Shown: positions 1 through 9,412, numbered from the stretch's first letter. The stretch: 64,000 bases of DNA from Achromobacter deleyi (GCF_902859705.1 NZ_CADIJO010000009.1:124001-188000); one strand, 5' to 3'. Notes: generated from the sequence alone by a model not told the origin. Numbers and translations are program-made.

Positions 1-887
1 TGCCGCCGCTGCCCGGCGTGGACAGCCCGGGCGTACACGTGCTGCGTACCCGCGACGATGCGTTGCGGCTGCGGGCGCGGCTGGGGCCGGACCGGCATGT
101 CGTCATCGTGGGCGGCGGATGGATCGGCCTGGAAGTGGCCGCCACGGCGCGCCAGGCCGGCAGCAGGGTGACTGTGCTGGAACAGGCGGCGCGCCTGTGC
201 GCCCGCAGCGTGCAGCCCGGCGTGTCTGCCCATCTGGCCGCCCTGCATGGGGCGCATGGCGTCGACCTGCGGCTGGGCGCCAGCCTGTCGGCCATCCATA
301 CGCTGCCCGATGGCCGGCCGGTCGCCGAGCTGTCCGATGGCACCCGGCTGACGGCTGATGCCGTGGTGCTGGGGGTCGGGCTGGCCGCCAACGATGCGCT
401 GGCGCGCGAAGCCGGCATTGCCTGCGACCGCGGCGTGCGGGTCGATGCGCATTGCCGTACGTCGGCGCCGGATGTCTATGCGGCCGGCGACGTTGCCGTG
501 TCGACGCATCCCGCCACCGGTGACGCGATGCGCCTGGAATCGTGGCAGAACGCCCAGGACCAGGGCATGGCGGCGGCCCTGGCGGCGCTGGGCGAGTCCG
601 CCCCGTATGCGCCGACCGGCGCGGTCTGGTCGGAGCAGTACGGCGCCATGGTGCAGATCGTGGGGTTTCCGGCGCTGGCGCAATGCGAAGTGCTGCGTCC
701 GCAAGCCGATCGCCGGATGCTGCTGTCGGTGTCGCTGGATGCCGCCGGCCGCGCCGTGGCCGGCGTGGCGGTGGATGCCCCGCGGGAATTGCGCCAGCTG
801 CGCAAATGGATCGCGCAGGGCGCAGTCCTGGACCCGGCGTTGGTGCAGCGGCCAGACGTGCCGTTGGCCAGCGCCCAGATCGGATGA
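1..887 (+). CDS. FAD-dependent ferredoxin reductase, C-terminal part (5' truncated)
   Basis: The gene enters from outside the window, and its reading frame is already open at nt 3 before a possible internal GTG at 18. The visible 294 residues hold a Rossmann NAD-binding segment (VIVGGGWIGLEVAATA, followed by VTVLE) and the second FAD-binding motif DVYAAGDVA, then a C-terminal reductase domain. This is the pattern of ferredoxin/rubredoxin reductases of the HcaD/BphA4 type, which pass electrons from NADH to a ferredoxin for Rieske oxygenases or P450s. The stop overlaps the next start (ATGA at 884-887), so the two genes are translationally coupled. The partner oxygenase must lie upstream of the window. 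Family is secure; the exact electron acceptor is inferred. Confidence 0.9.
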   Translation, partial: PPLPGVDSPGVHVLRTRDDALRLRARLGPDRHVVIVGGGWIGLEVAATARQAGSRVTVLEQAARLCARSVQPGVSAHLAALHGAHGVDLRLGASLSAIHTLPDGRPVAELSDGTRLTADAVVLGVGLAANDALAREAGIACDRGVRVDAHCRTSAPDVYAAGDVAVSTHPATGDAMRLESWQNAQDQGMAAALAALGESAPYAPTGAVWSEQYGAMVQIVGFPALAQCEVLRPQADRRMLLSVSLDAAGRAVAGVAVDAPRELRQLRKWIAQGAVLDPALVQRPDVPLASAQIG

Positions 888-1318
888 CGAAAATGATGGA
901 TCACACCTCCCAGCAAGCCCACGCGGTCAAGGCCGCCTGCGAAGCCGTCGTGCTGACGTTTTTCCACGCGCTGGACACCCGCCGCCATGACGCCGCCGCC
1001 GCCTTGATGGCCGCCGACGGCGTATGGCTGCGGCAAGGCCAGCGGCTATGCGGGCCCCAGGAAGTGCTGGACGCGCTCAATGCCCGGGCGCCGGACCGCA
1101 GCACGTGCCACGTCATCACCAACCTGCGCCTGCTGGAGCATGGCGAGCGCGGCGCCACCGTGGGCTACTTCCTGATCGCCTACGACAGCGTGCCGCAAGC
1201 GCAGGACGGGGCGCCGCGGCTGGCCGCCATTCGGGAATGCCGCGATGTGCTGGTGGACACGGCCGATGGCTGGCGCCTGGCCGACAAGAGCAGCCGCCGG
1301 CATCTGCCGCCGGAATAG
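884..1318 (+). CDS. SnoaL/NTF2-like domain protein
   Basis: This 144-residue protein starts at an ATG that overlaps the reductase stop; further ATGs at 893 and 896 are also possible. The pattern (helical N-terminus with VVLTFFHALDTRRHDAAAAL, then alternating strands ending in a DGWRLADKSSR segment) is that of the NTF2-like cone fold, which includes SnoaL cyclases, small hydrolases and ring-hydroxylating dioxygenase beta subunits. Coupling to a ferredoxin reductase suggests a role in the same oxygenase pathway, possibly as a small subunit. No catalytic residues can be assigned from sequence alone, so the function stays open. Confidence 0.8.
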   Translation: MTKMMDHTSQQAHAVKAACEAVVLTFFHALDTRRHDAAAALMAADGVWLRQGQRLCGPQEVLDALNARAPDRSTCHVITNLRLLEHGERGATVGYFLIAYDSVPQAQDGAPRLAAIRECRDVLVDTADGWRLADKSSRRHLPPE

Positions 1319-1425
1319 CCCTATCCAGGAGAGCGACCGAACCGATTTTTCGCATCACAAGAGCGTGCCCGATACACCTAAAACGCCGCGGGCGCGCGCA
1401 ACAGCATCCCAAAGGAGACAACCTC

Positions 1426-2409
1426 GTGAATACCCCCAAGATATTGATCTGCATGACGGCCGCCGCAGGCGCGTGGCTGATGACGGCCCCCGCCTCGGCG
1501 CAACAGGCCGCCTGGCCTACCCACGCCATCACGCTGGTCGTGCCGTTCGCGGCCGGCGGCGGCGGCGACACGCTGGCGCGGCTGGTGGCCGAACCGCTGT
1601 CGCGCGAGCTGGGCCAGTCCATCATCGTCGAGAACCGCCCGGGTGCGGGCGGCAACATCGGCACGTCCATCGCCGCGCGCGCCAACCCGGACGGCTACAC
1701 GCTGTCGTACGGCACCAACGGCACCCAGGCCACCAATCACTGGCTGTACAAGTCGCCCGGCTACAAACCCAATGATTTCGAGCCGATCTCGCGCTTTACG
1801 GTGATTGCGGCGGCGCTGGTGGTCAATGGCGCCGACGAGCGCTTCAAGACCTTGGCGCAGCTGGTGGACTACGCCAAGTCGCACCCTGGCGAGCTGACCT
1901 GTGGCTCGGCCGGCAACGGCACGTCGTCGCATCTGGCCTGTGAACTCTTGAACCAGATGGCCGGGCTGAAGGTCATGCACATTCCGTACAAGGGCGGCGG
2001 CGCCGCCATGACGGACCTGATGGGCGGGCGGATTTCCTTCCTGATCGACGTGATGCCCAACGTGTCGGGCCAGATCGCCGCGGGCAAGCTGCGCGCGCTG
2101 GCGGTCACCACGCCGGAACGCGTCGCGTCCAATCCCGATATTCCCACCATGAGCGAGGCCGGGGTGAAGGGCTACGAGTTCTTCGCCTGGGACGGCCTGT
2201 ACGCGCCCAAGGGCACGCCGGTTGCCGTGCTGGACAAGCTGAATGCCGCCGTCAACAAGGCGCTGCAGCAGCCCGAGGTGAAAAAGGCGCTGGAATCGCG
2301 CGGGGCGATTCCGTCGCCCACCTCGCGTCAGTCGCTGGCGGAGTTCGGCGCCGAGGAATACACCCGCCTGGGCAAGGTCGTGAAAACCGCGGGCGCCGCC
2401 ATCGACTGA
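1426..2409 (+). CDS. Bug/TctC-family tripartite tricarboxylate transporter substrate-binding protein
   Basis: This 327-residue periplasmic receptor uses a GTG start placed 7-8 nt after a strong AAAGGAGA ribosome site at 1411-1418. Residues 1-26 form a signal peptide ending in APASA. The mature part shows Bug hallmarks: WPTHAITLVVPFAAGGGGD, then IVENRPGAGGNIG, then a NPDGYTL segment. Bug proteins bind carboxylates or related small acids and feed a TctAB-type permease, which is not encoded in this window. It follows the reductase/SnoaL pair by about 107 nt on the same strand, so it may capture the substrate of that pathway. It ends 6 nt from the convergent arsH stop. Confidence 0.95.
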   Translation: MNTPKILICMTAAAGAWLMTAPASAQQAAWPTHAITLVVPFAAGGGGDTLARLVAEPLSRELGQSIIVENRPGAGGNIGTSIAARANPDGYTLSYGTNGTQATNHWLYKSPGYKPNDFEPISRFTVIAAALVVNGADERFKTLAQLVDYAKSHPGELTCGSAGNGTSSHLACELLNQMAGLKVMHIPYKGGGAAMTDLMGGRISFLIDVMPNVSGQIAAGKLRALAVTTPERVASNPDIPTMSEAGVKGYEFFAWDGLYAPKGTPVAVLDKLNAAVNKALQQPEVKKALESRGAIPSPTSRQSLAEFGAEEYTRLGKVVKTAGAAID

Positions 2410-2415
2410 TCGGAC

Positions 2416-3153
2416 TCAGGGCGCCATCGCCTCGCGCGCCAGCCGCGCGACTTCCTGCGCTACGCCTTTGCGTTCGCTGTAGCGGTCCGTCAGGTAGTCG
2501 CTGCGGTCGCGCACCAGCAGCGTGAACTTGATCAGTTCTTCCATCACATCGACGACCCGGTCGTAATAGGGCGACGGCTTCATCCGGCCGGCGTCGTCGA
2601 ATTCCTGGAAGGCCTTGGCCACCGACGACTGGTTGGGGATGGTCACCATCCGCATCCAGCGGCCCAGCACCCGCAGCGCATTGACGGCGTTGAACGACTG
2701 CGATCCCCCGGATACCTGCATGACGGCCAGGGTGCGGCCCTGGGTGGGGCGGACGCTGCCGGTTTCCAGCGGCAGCCAGTCGATCTGGCTCTTGAAGACG
2801 CCGGTAAGCGTGCCGTGCCGCTCGGGGCTGCACCACACCTGGCCTTCGGACCACAGCGACAGCGCACGCAGCTCGGCCACCTTGGGATGGTCGGCGGGCG
2901 CGCCGTCCGGCAACGGCAGGCCATGGGGGTCGAAGATGCGCGTTTCGGCGCCCAGCCGGGTCAGGATGCGGGCGGCTTCTTCCGTGAGCAGCCGGCTGTA
3001 CGAACGCTCGCGCAGCGAGCCGTACAGCAGCAGGATGCGCGGCGGATGCGTGGCGCCGCCTTGCAGCGCCAGGTGGGCATGGTCGGGGGTGTCCAGCAGG
3101 GTGTCGTCCAGGCTGGGCAGGGTCAGATCTGTAAGAGAAGCGGGGTGTGTCAC
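2416..3153 (-). CDS. arsH: ArsH, NADPH-dependent FMN reductase / organoarsenical oxidase
   Basis: The 245-residue product carries the flavodoxin-like FMN site [12 protein letters not shown] and the ArsH-typical [20 protein letters not shown] segment. Known ArsH proteins are cytoplasmic NADPH:FMN oxidoreductases that oxidise trivalent methyl- or aryl-arsenicals to less toxic pentavalent forms. The GTG start at 3153 overlaps the stop of the upstream transporter (GTGA), so it is translated as the last gene of the leftward ars operon. An open frame continues upstream inside the transporter gene but is antisense-like shadow. Length and motifs match the family, so the call is firm. Confidence 0.93.
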   Translation of the reverse strand: MTHPASLTDLTLPSLDDTLLDTPDHAHLALQGGATHPPRILLLYGSLRERSYSRLLTEEAARILTRLGAETRIFDPHGLPLPDGAPADHPKVAELRALSLWSEGQVWCSPERHGTLTGVFKSQIDWLPLETGSVRPTQGRTLAVMQVSGGSQSFNAVNALRVLGRWMRMVTIPNQSSVAKAFQEFDDAGRMKPSPYYDRVVDVMEELIKFTLLVRDRSDYLTDRYSERKGVAQEVARLAREAMAP

Positions 3154-4445
3154 GGTGTCGGGTGGTGGGGGGATGGGAAAGAGGGAATCGCGGTGGGGCG
3201 GCTGAACCAGGCGGCGAGCCAGAAGCTGGCCGCCAGCACCAGGGCCACGACGACGATGGCGCTCAATACGGTGCCGTAGGACGCGCCGACCGACCACAGC
3301 AGCGCGGCCCCGACCGGCGCCGCGGCGCGGGCCAGGGTCATGGGCACGGTCAGCAGGCCGTTGATTGCGCCGTAGGCATGGCGGCTGAGCATCTCGGGCA
3401 CGACCATGCCGCGCACGATGGTGAATATGCCGTTGGCGCCGCCGTAGACGACGCAGATCGCGGCCACGGTGGGGAAATCGGCGCCGAGAAATGCCAGCAC
3501 GCCAAACGCCAGCGGAAATACCGTGACGACGGCCGCGCCGACAGCGCGCATCGACGCCTGCGCGGCGAACAGGCTGACCACGATGCGGCCGGCGACCTGG
3601 GCCGGTCCGATCAGGGCAATGGCCTGCACGACCGATGCCGTGTCCAGCCCGCGTTCGCGCAGCAGCGGATACATATGGAAGGTGAAGGCGGAAAAAGCCG
3701 CCGCGTAGGCGGTCAGCGACACCAGCAGGGCCCAGAACACGGGGCGGCGCAGCGCCTGCCGGACGGCCTGGCGGTTGTGGTCGCGCTGCGTCTGGGCGGT
3801 GGCGCCTGCGGCGGGCGGCAGGTCGCGCGCCGGGTCGATGAACAGCAGGTAGGCGCCGGCGCACACCAGTGCGTTCACGGCGGCCAGCACCATCAGGGCC
3901 TCGCGCCAGCCCCAATGCGTCAGCAGCCACTGCACCAGCGGAATGAACACCGTGCTGGCAAAGCCGCCCCATAGCGTCAGCGACGTGATGCCGGCACGGG
4001 AATGGGCCGGGCCGACGCGGCGCGCGACGACGGCGAAGGCCGGCTCGTACAGCGTGGCCGCCTGCAATGCGCCGATGCCCGCTACCAGCGCGTAGAACGC
4101 GGCCAGCGACGTCACCTGCGACCACAGCAAGAGCAGCGCCCCGGCCAGCAGCGACGACAAGCCCATTACCCAGCGGCCGTGGCCGCGGTCAACGGCCACG
4201 CCGACCGGAAACGCCGCCAGCGCAGCCAGGACCAGCCCCAGCGTGGCGGCGCCGTACAGATCCGGCTTGCTCCATCCCAGTTCGGCGCCCATGGCTTCGG
4301 CGATGAGCGGAAAGCTGTAGTACAGCGACCCCCACGAACAGATCTGGCCGATGCCCAGCGCCGTGATCAGGCCGCGGGCCTTGTCGGGCGGCGGGGCCGA
4401 GGCACGATCGCCCGGGCCCGGGCGGGAAGACAGGGGCGAAGTCAT
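3150..4445 (-). CDS. MFS transporter of the arsenic operon
   Basis: This 431-residue protein has about twelve hydrophobic segments and a central hydrophilic loop rich in Arg and Gln (around residue 200), the usual 6+6 layout of the major facilitator superfamily. The N-terminus [20 protein letters not shown] is shared with MFS proteins found in arsenic operons. The ATG at 4445 lies 5 nt past the arsO stop, and its own stop overlaps the arsH start. Context suggests export of an arsenical, perhaps a trivalent methylated species or the product of ArsO/ArsH. An ArsK-like function is possible, but I cannot distinguish this from other MFS exporters. Confidence 0.88.
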   Translation of the reverse strand: MTSPLSSRPGPGDRASAPPPDKARGLITALGIGQICSWGSLYYSFPLIAEAMGAELGWSKPDLYGAATLGLVLAALAAFPVGVAVDRGHGRWVMGLSSLLAGALLLLWSQVTSLAAFYALVAGIGALQAATLYEPAFAVVARRVGPAHSRAGITSLTLWGGFASTVFIPLVQWLLTHWGWREALMVLAAVNALVCAGAYLLFIDPARDLPPAAGATAQTQRDHNRQAVRQALRRPVFWALLVSLTAYAAAFSAFTFHMYPLLRERGLDTASVVQAIALIGPAQVAGRIVVSLFAAQASMRAVGAAVVTVFPLAFGVLAFLGADFPTVAAICVVYGGANGIFTIVRGMVVPEMLSRHAYGAINGLLTVPMTLARAAAPVGAALLWSVGASYGTVLSAIVVVALVLAASFWLAAWFSRPTAIPSFPSPHHPTP

Positions 4446-4450
4446 GGCGG

Positions 4451-5527
4451 TCAGGGGGAAGGGGCGTCTTGGAGAAAGGCGGCGACGTCGGCGGCCGTGG
4501 ATTTGGCGGTACGCAAAATGCCGATCAGCGTGGCGGACGCGAAGCCGGTCCATTCGCCATAGCCGACCAGCCACAGGCCCGGCACGGCGGCAGCCCGCGT
4601 GCCGTCCAGCGCGACCTTGCCGTCGGCGTTCAGCACGCCCAGCGGCGCCAGCGGGTCCAGCGCGGGCCGGAAACCCGTGCACCAGATCACGGCATCGACC
4701 TCGGATTCGTGGCCGTCGGGCCAGACCACGCCGCCGGGGGTGAAGCGCACGAAGGGCCTCACGGCGTGCAACACGCCGCGGTCGCGCGCCTCGCGCACCG
4801 GCGGCACCATCACGATGTCGCCGAAGCCGCCAGGCAGATCGTCGGCGGGCCGGCCTTGCTGCAGGGCGTGCCAGCGCGCCGTGGCGCGTTCGAACAGCAC
4901 GCGGCCGTCGACGTCGTCAGGCAGGAATTTCGGCGGCGCCTGCGTGACCCAGGTGACGCGAGCCGTTTGCGAGAGTTCGGCCAGGATCTGCGCGCCGGAA
5001 TTGCCGCCGCCCACGACCAGCACGCGCTGGCCCGCGTAGGGGGCCGGCGAACGGTAATGGGCCGAATGGGTCTGCGTGCCGCGAAAGGTGGACGCGCCAT
5101 CGATGGCGGGCACGAATGGCTTGCTCCAGGTGCCGGTGGCGCTGATCACCGCGCGGCTGTGCCAGTGGCCCTGGTCTGTTTCGATGACGAAGCCGCCGTC
5201 TTGCCGCTGCACGGCCTGCACCTGCACCGGCCGGTGTACGGCGAAACCGTAACGGGCTTCGTAGCGGGTCAGGTAGTCGACGACATGGTCGCGCGTGGGA
5301 TAGCCGGGCGTTGCCGGCATGGGCCAGCCCGGCAGCGAGCTCCATTGCGCAGGGGAAAACAGCCGCAGCGAATCCCAGGCCTCGCGCCAGGCGCCACCCG
5401 GTTGCGGGCGGGCGTCCAGCAAGGCGACGTCAAGGGAGTGCCGCCTGGCGAAGTAGGCGGTGGCCAGTGCGCTTTGGCCCGCGCCGATGATGATGACGTC
5501 GGCGCGGCGGGCGGGGTGGGCGGTCAT
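4451..5527 (-). CDS. arsO: ArsO-like flavin-dependent monooxygenase
   Basis: The 358-residue protein has an N-terminal FAD-binding GxGxxx motif ([18 protein letters not shown]) and a second, NADPH-binding one near residue 170 ([13 protein letters not shown]), with an ATG motif between them (SATGTWSKP). This is the layout of class B flavin monooxygenases. Members inside ars operons are called ArsO. Their substrate is not settled; oxidation of arsenicals is presumed. The start ATG overlaps the arsR1 stop (ATGA at 5524-5527), so it is the first structural gene after the repressor. Confidence 0.85.
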   Translation of the reverse strand: MTAHPARRADVIIIGAGQSALATAYFARRHSLDVALLDARPQPGGAWREAWDSLRLFSPAQWSSLPGWPMPATPGYPTRDHVVDYLTRYEARYGFAVHRPVQVQAVQRQDGGFVIETDQGHWHSRAVISATGTWSKPFVPAIDGASTFRGTQTHSAHYRSPAPYAGQRVLVVGGGNSGAQILAELSQTARVTWVTQAPPKFLPDDVDGRVLFERATARWHALQQGRPADDLPGGFGDIVMVPPVREARDRGVLHAVRPFVRFTPGGVVWPDGHESEVDAVIWCTGFRPALDPLAPLGVLNADGKVALDGTRAAAVPGLWLVGYGEWTGFASATLIGILRTAKSTAADVAAFLQDAPSP

Positions 5528-5850
5528 GCCGCCGGGTCCGGATCGGCCGGCAGCGGGGTGCAGGCCACGCCGCTGCAGCATTCCGCGGTCAGGTAGTCGA
5601 CCAGGCCGAACATCAGGTCGGTGTTGGCGCGGTAGCGCATGTAGCGGCCTTCCTGTTCGACGGTCAGCAGGCCGGCCTGGGTCAGCGCTTTCAGGTGAAA
5701 CGACAGATTGGTGGGCGGCAGCTGGAGTTCGGTGGCGATCTGGCCGGCCACGCAGCCGGCGGGTGCGGCGCGTACCAGCAGGCGGAAGATGTCCAGCCGC
5801 ACGCCGGAGGCGAGCGATTCGAAGACGATGACGGCGGTGTTTTTGTCCAT
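5524..5850 (-). CDS. arsR: ArsR-family arsenite-responsive repressor (leftward operon)
   Basis: A 108-residue winged-helix protein with recognition region [15 protein letters not shown] (residues 47-61) and wing [11 protein letters not shown]. The C-terminus has a cysteine cluster ECCSGVAC (Cys91, Cys92, Cys97). C-terminal Cys sites of this kind form a three-coordinate As(III) site in ArsR variants lacking the classical CVCDL motif in the alpha-3 helix, which is absent here. Expected role: bind its own promoter and release on arsenite or organoarsenicals. It leads arsO, the MFS gene and arsH, and faces a second arsR across 71 bp. Confidence 0.93.
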   Translation of the reverse strand: MDKNTAVIVFESLASGVRLDIFRLLVRAAPAGCVAGQIATELQLPPTNLSFHLKALTQAGLLTVEQEGRYMRYRANTDLMFGLVDYLTAECCSGVACTPLPADPDPAA

Positions 5851-5921
5851 GCGGCAATACTACAACTATTGTTGAACAATTAAAACTTTACGTCTTTCGA
5901 TATTTCCACTACAGTCGAATT
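5851..5921. promoter_or_regulatory. Divergent arsR1/arsR2 operator-promoter region
   Basis: The 71-bp AT-rich gap holds three dyads. ATTGTT-g-AACAAT is a perfect 13-bp palindrome at 5868-5880. CAAC-tatt-GTTG at 5863-5874 overlaps it, close to arsR1. TTCGA-N14-TCGAA at 5896-5900 and 5915-5919 sits directly upstream of arsR2. Two different dyads, one beside each repressor gene, are what separate ArsR1 and ArsR2 operators would look like. Assignment of each site to a repressor is inference. Confidence 0.6.
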
Positions 5922-6278
5922 ATGGAAATGAAAGATGCCGTGAAAGCCCTGGCCGCGATCGCCCACGAATCGCGCCTGACCGTATTCCGCCTGCTGGTGC
6001 AAGCCGGGCCCGCCGGCCTGGCCGCCGGCCAACTGGCCGAAAAAACCGGCATTGCGCCGTCGTCGCTGTCGTTCCACCTGAAGGAACTGGTGCACGCCGG
6101 CCTGTTGCAGTCCCGCCAGGAAGGGCGGTTCGTCATCTACGAAGCCCGCTTCGAATCGATGGCCGACCTGCTGGCTTATCTCACCGACAACTGCTGTGGC
6201 GGCGCGCCTTGCGCGGTGCTGCCGCAGGTGGCGTGTACCCCAGCCCCCGCCGATGCGGGGCGCGCCGATCCCCTCTGA
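5922..6278 (+). CDS. arsR: ArsR-family arsenite-responsive repressor (rightward operon)
   Basis: This 118-residue protein is a paralogue of the divergent repressor. It has the same winged-helix core (SSLSFHLKELVHAGL, residues 47-61) and a similar C-terminal cysteine set (Cys91, Cys92, Cys97), plus Cys105, which arsR1 lacks. The family senses As(III)/Sb(III) and derepresses. It is the first gene of the arsR2-arsC-arsB unit, 15 nt before arsC. The different tail and operator dyad suggest that the two repressors are not redundant. ATG 5922 is used; a second in-frame ATG lies two codons later. Confidence 0.93.
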   Translation: MEMKDAVKALAAIAHESRLTVFRLLVQAGPAGLAAGQLAEKTGIAPSSLSFHLKELVHAGLLQSRQEGRFVIYEARFESMADLLAYLTDNCCGGAPCAVLPQVACTPAPADAGRADPL

Positions 6279-6293
6279 TTCTTCTTTCTCATC

Positions 6294-6800
6294 ATGGCTG
6301 ACAAGGTCTACCACGTACTCTTTCTGTGCACCGGCAATTCCGCCCGCAGCATCATGGCCGAAGCGCTGCTCAACACCCTGGGCAAGGGTCGCTTCCAGGC
6401 CTACAGCGCCGGCAGCCACCCGGGCGGCGCCGTCAACCCGTTCGCCATCGAAAAGGTGCGCGTGCTGGACTACCCGCTGGACCGCCTGCGCAGCAAGAGC
6501 TGGGACGAATTCGCGGTGCCGGGCGCACCGCAGATGGATTTCATCATCACCGTCTGCGACAACGCGGCGGGCGAGGTCTGCCCCATCTGGCCGGGCCAGC
6601 CGATCTCGGCGCACTGGGGTTTTGAAGACCCCGCCGCCGCGCAAGGGTCCGACGACGACAAGCGCCGGGTGTTCGAAAAGGTGTTTCGCCAGATCTCGGC
6701 GCGCATCAATATCTTTGCCAACCTGCCGCTGGCCGCGCTGGACAAGGCCGCGATCCACCGCGAACTCAAGCAGATCGGCGCCGAACCGCCGGCCGCCTGA
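6294..6800 (+). CDS. arsC: ArsC, arsenate reductase of the LMW-phosphatase type
   Basis: This 168-residue cytoplasmic enzyme reduces As(V) to As(III). The P-loop CTGNSARS gives the nucleophilic Cys12 and Arg18. Two further cysteines, Cys88 and Cys96 (VCDNAAGEVC), are spaced to relay the disulfide as in thioredoxin-coupled ArsC. This is the low-molecular-weight tyrosine-phosphatase fold, not the glutaredoxin-dependent E. coli plasmid type. It sits between arsR2 and arsB, so the arsenite it makes can be exported by ArsB. Confidence 0.95.
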   Translation: MADKVYHVLFLCTGNSARSIMAEALLNTLGKGRFQAYSAGSHPGGAVNPFAIEKVRVLDYPLDRLRSKSWDEFAVPGAPQMDFIITVCDNAAGEVCPIWPGQPISAHWGFEDPAAAQGSDDDKRRVFEKVFRQISARINIFANLPLAALDKAAIHRELKQIGAEPPAA

Positions 6801-6819
6801 CGCACGCATGCCGCCACAG

Positions 6820-6852
6820 GGCGCCGGCCGGCCGCGGCCGCGCCTTTTTTTT
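6820..6852 (+). terminator. Intrinsic terminator or attenuator between arsC and arsB
   Basis: GGCGC-(C bulge)-GGCCG at 6820-6830 pairs with CGGCCGCGCC at 6835-6844 around a 4-nt loop and is followed by eight T (6845-6852). It lies in the 72-nt gap between two genes of one operon, so it should make arsB expression lower than arsC unless read-through or an internal promoter operates. Confidence 0.75.
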
Positions 6853-6872
6853 CATCTTCGACAGACGTATTC

Positions 6873-8153
6873 ATGCTTACCGCCATCGCCATCTTCGTGT
6901 TCACCCTGGTCCTGGTCATCTGGCAGCCCCGTGGTCTGGGCATCGGCTGGAGCGCCAGCCTGGGCGCGGCGCTGGCGCTGGCCTTGGGCGCCGTGCACCT
7001 GGCCGACATCGCGGTGGTGTGGCAGATCGTCTGGAACGCCACGGCCACCTTCATCGCCGTCATCATCATCAGCCTGCTGCTGGACGAAGCGGGCTTCTTC
7101 GAATGGGCCGCGCTGCACGTGGCCCGCTGGGGCCGGGGCCGGGGACACGCGCTGTTCGCCTTGATCGTGCTGCTGGGCGCGGCGGTGGCGGCGCTGTTCG
7201 CCAACGACGGCGCGGCGCTGATCCTGACGCCCATCGTCATGGCGATGCTGGTGGTGCTGGGGTTCAGCCCCGCGGCCACGCTGGCTTTCGTGATGGCCGC
7301 CGGCTTCATTGCCGATACGGCCAGCCTGCCGCTGATCGTGTCGAACCTGGTCAACATCGTGTCGGCCGATTTCTTCGGCATCGGCTTTGGCCGCTATGCC
7401 GCGGTGATGGCGCCGGTGAACGTCGTGGCGGTGGCGGCGACGCTGGGGGTCCTGTGGCTGTATTTCCGGCGAGACATCCCGGCGCGCTATGACGCCGCCT
7501 CGCTCAAGGCGCCGTCCGCCGCCATACGCGATGCCGCCACGTTCCGTGCGGGCTGGGTCGTGCTGGCGCTGCTGCTGGTGGGGTTCTTCGGGCTGGAACC
7601 GCTGGGCGTGCCGGTCAGCGCGGTGGCGGCTGCGGGCGCGGCCATCCTGCTGGCGGTGGCGGGCCGCGGGCACGTCATCAGCACCCGCAAGGTGCTGCGC
7701 GAAGCGCCCTGGCAGATCGTGGTGTTTTCGCTGGGGATGTACCTGATTGTCTATGGCCTGCGCAATGCCGGGCTGACGCAGTTGCTGGCCGACGTGCTCA
7801 ATGCGCTGGCGGGGCAGGGCCTGTGGGCGGCCACGTTCGGCACCGGCCTGATCGCGGCTTTCCTGTCGTCGGTGATGAACAACATGCCGACGGTGCTGGT
7901 GGGTGCGCTGTCGATCGACGCCAGCCAGGCCAGCGGCGTGGTCAAGGAAGCCATGGTCTACGCCAACGTCATCGGCAGCGACCTGGGCCCGAAGATCACC
8001 CCCATCGGCAGCCTGGCCACGCTGCTGTGGCTGCACGTGCTGGCCCGCAAGGGCACGACGATTTCCTGGGGGTACTACTTCAAGGTGGGCGTCGTGCTGA
8101 CGTTGCCTGTGCTGGCGGCGACCCTGGCGGCGCTGGCGTTGCGGCTGGGGTGA
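6873..8153 (+). CDS. arsB: ArsB, arsenite/antimonite efflux permease
   Basis: The 426-residue protein is almost entirely hydrophobic with about twelve membrane segments. It carries the ArsB/ion-transporter family signatures [14 protein letters not shown] and [16 protein letters not shown], and a length close to E. coli ArsB (429). It exports As(OH)3 or Sb(OH)3 in exchange for protons; no arsA ATPase gene is present. It follows arsC across an intrinsic terminator, and I see no strong ribosome site before its ATG. Its last 74 nt overlap the convergent recombinase gene. Confidence 0.95.
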   Translation: MLTAIAIFVFTLVLVIWQPRGLGIGWSASLGAALALALGAVHLADIAVVWQIVWNATATFIAVIIISLLLDEAGFFEWAALHVARWGRGRGHALFALIVLLGAAVAALFANDGAALILTPIVMAMLVVLGFSPAATLAFVMAAGFIADTASLPLIVSNLVNIVSADFFGIGFGRYAAVMAPVNVVAVAATLGVLWLYFRRDIPARYDAASLKAPSAAIRDAATFRAGWVVLALLLVGFFGLEPLGVPVSAVAAAGAAILLAVAGRGHVISTRKVLREAPWQIVVFSLGMYLIVYGLRNAGLTQLLADVLNALAGQGLWAATFGTGLIAAFLSSVMNNMPTVLVGALSIDASQASGVVKEAMVYANVIGSDLGPKITPIGSLATLLWLHVLARKGTTISWGYYFKVGVVLTLPVLAATLAALALRLG

Positions 8154-9342
8154 GGGGCGGCGCGGGCGCAGCGTTCGCGATAGCGTCCGGGTCTTCCAGC
8201 AGGCGGGCGCCCCGCGCGGACAGCGCGGCGCCGGCCCGGTGGTAGCCCACGACGCTGGCGACACTGGCATGGCCGGTCAGCGCCATGATTTCCCCCAGTG
8301 CCACGCCCTGGCGGCCCGCTTCCGTCACAAAGCCGGACCGCAGGCTGTGCGCGGCGTAGTCGCCATCCAGTCCGGCCCGTGCGGCGCGGTCCTGCACCAT
8401 GCGGCGTACGGCCTCCGGCCCCAGCGCTTGGCCCACCACGCCGCCACGGCGCACGCGCCGGAACAGCGCACCCTGGGTAATGCCGGCCGCCTGCAGCCAG
8501 GCGTCCAGCGCGGTGGCGGCGCGGCCGACGATGGGCTTGTACATGTCGGGCCGGTCGGCGCCTTCCTGGTTGGTCTTGGAATGCGCCAAGACATAGAGAA
8601 AGCCTTCGGGCGTGCGGTGCGTGTTTTCAACCGTTGCCCGCACGACTTCCGAGCGGCGCCGGCCGCCGCTGGCCCAGGCGAACAGCAACAGGGCGCGGTC
8701 GCGCATGCCGATCAGGCTGTCGTCGCAAGTAGCCAGGATCTGCTCCAGCGGCTCGCGGGTCAGCGCGTCTTTGCGGGTGGGGCGTACGCCGCGCCGGGCA
8801 TAGGCGCCGCGCGTGCGCGTCATCAGCAATTGCACCGCGCGGCTGTGGCAGGGGTTGGGCAGCCCCTGGGTTTCATGGGCTTCGGACAGCACCGCCAGGC
8901 GGTGCTGCACAGTGGCCAGCTTGAACGGCCCCAGGGCGCGTTTGACGCGGGCGGCCACCAGCGCTTGGTCGACGTGGGTCGGCAGGTCGCTGGCCATGCC
9001 CGTGGCGGTGGCGTGTTCGACGTGGTCGGCAATGAACTGCAGCACGACCTTGACCGGCACGGGCAGTTGCAGCGCGTGGCCGAAGCGCAGATCGTGCCAA
9101 GCCCCCCAATACCGGATGGCGCTGCGGTACGAGGCGAGCGTATTGCCGGAACTGCCTTCGCGCAGCAACGACTGAACCGAGCCCGCGCTGTCACCCAGTT
9201 CGCGCAGGGCATCGGCCACCGGGTCCAAGCCTGCGTCCCCCGTCCGATCCGCCATCAAGCCGCGTGAGCGCGGCGAATGGGGCAAAACGGCGCCGCCCGG
9301 CCCGGCGGAAAGTGCGTGGGGCTGATGTTTGTAGTTATTCAT
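8080..9342 (-). CDS. Site-specific tyrosine recombinase (integrase)
   Basis: This 420-residue protein has an N-terminal SAM-like core-binding region (about residues 45-160, including [16 protein letters not shown]) and a C-terminal catalytic domain. The full catalytic set is visible: Arg in [10 protein letters not shown] (about 229), Lys256, His332-x2-Arg335 (AHSLRSGF), His358 (LTGHAS) and Tyr367 (VVGYHRAG). It should therefore be active. Such enzymes cut and rejoin DNA at att or resolution sites. The last 24 or so residues, rich in Pro and Ala, are encoded on the strand opposite the arsB 3' end, which suggests a lost ancestral stop. It is divergent from a KfrA-like gene. Confidence 0.9.
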   Translation of the reverse strand: MNNYKHQPHALSAGPGGAVLPHSPRSRGLMADRTGDAGLDPVADALRELGDSAGSVQSLLREGSSGNTLASYRSAIRYWGAWHDLRFGHALQLPVPVKVVLQFIADHVEHATATGMASDLPTHVDQALVAARVKRALGPFKLATVQHRLAVLSEAHETQGLPNPCHSRAVQLLMTRTRGAYARRGVRPTRKDALTREPLEQILATCDDSLIGMRDRALLLFAWASGGRRRSEVVRATVENTHRTPEGFLYVLAHSKTNQEGADRPDMYKPIVGRAATALDAWLQAAGITQGALFRRVRRGGVVGQALGPEAVRRMVQDRAARAGLDGDYAAHSLRSGFVTEAGRQGVALGEIMALTGHASVASVVGYHRAGAALSARGARLLEDPDAIANAAPAPPLTPAATPAPPGSPPAQATSARRPP

Positions 9343-9368
9343 ATGTATGCTGTACTATGTAATACATA
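9342..9368. promoter_or_regulatory. TATGTAT-N13-ATACATA dyad at the recombinase start
   Basis: A perfect 7-bp inverted repeat with a 13-bp spacer begins on the last base of the recombinase start codon and covers its presumed promoter. It is a candidate operator for the KfrA-like protein or for recombinase autoregulation, or part of a recombination site. Confidence 0.45.
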
Positions 9369-9375
9369 AATAGCG

Positions 9376-9412
9376 AATAAGCGCGGATAAACTTTAATTA
9401 TCCGCGCTTATT
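9376..9412. repeat. Perfect 15-bp inverted repeat between recombinase and KfrA-like genes
   Basis: AATAAGCGCGGATAA at 9376-9390 and its exact reverse complement at 9398-9412 flank a 7-bp spacer. No T-run follows in either direction, and both genes point away from it, so it is not a simple terminator. The size and symmetry fit a protein binding site or a recombinase crossover site. Confidence 0.8.

Noticed and set aside
2416..4125. A single 569-residue fusion of ArsH with an upstream domain
   Set aside because: The upstream half lies out of frame within the MFS gene and has shadow composition. ArsH begins naturally at the GTG 3153 overlapping the transporter stop.
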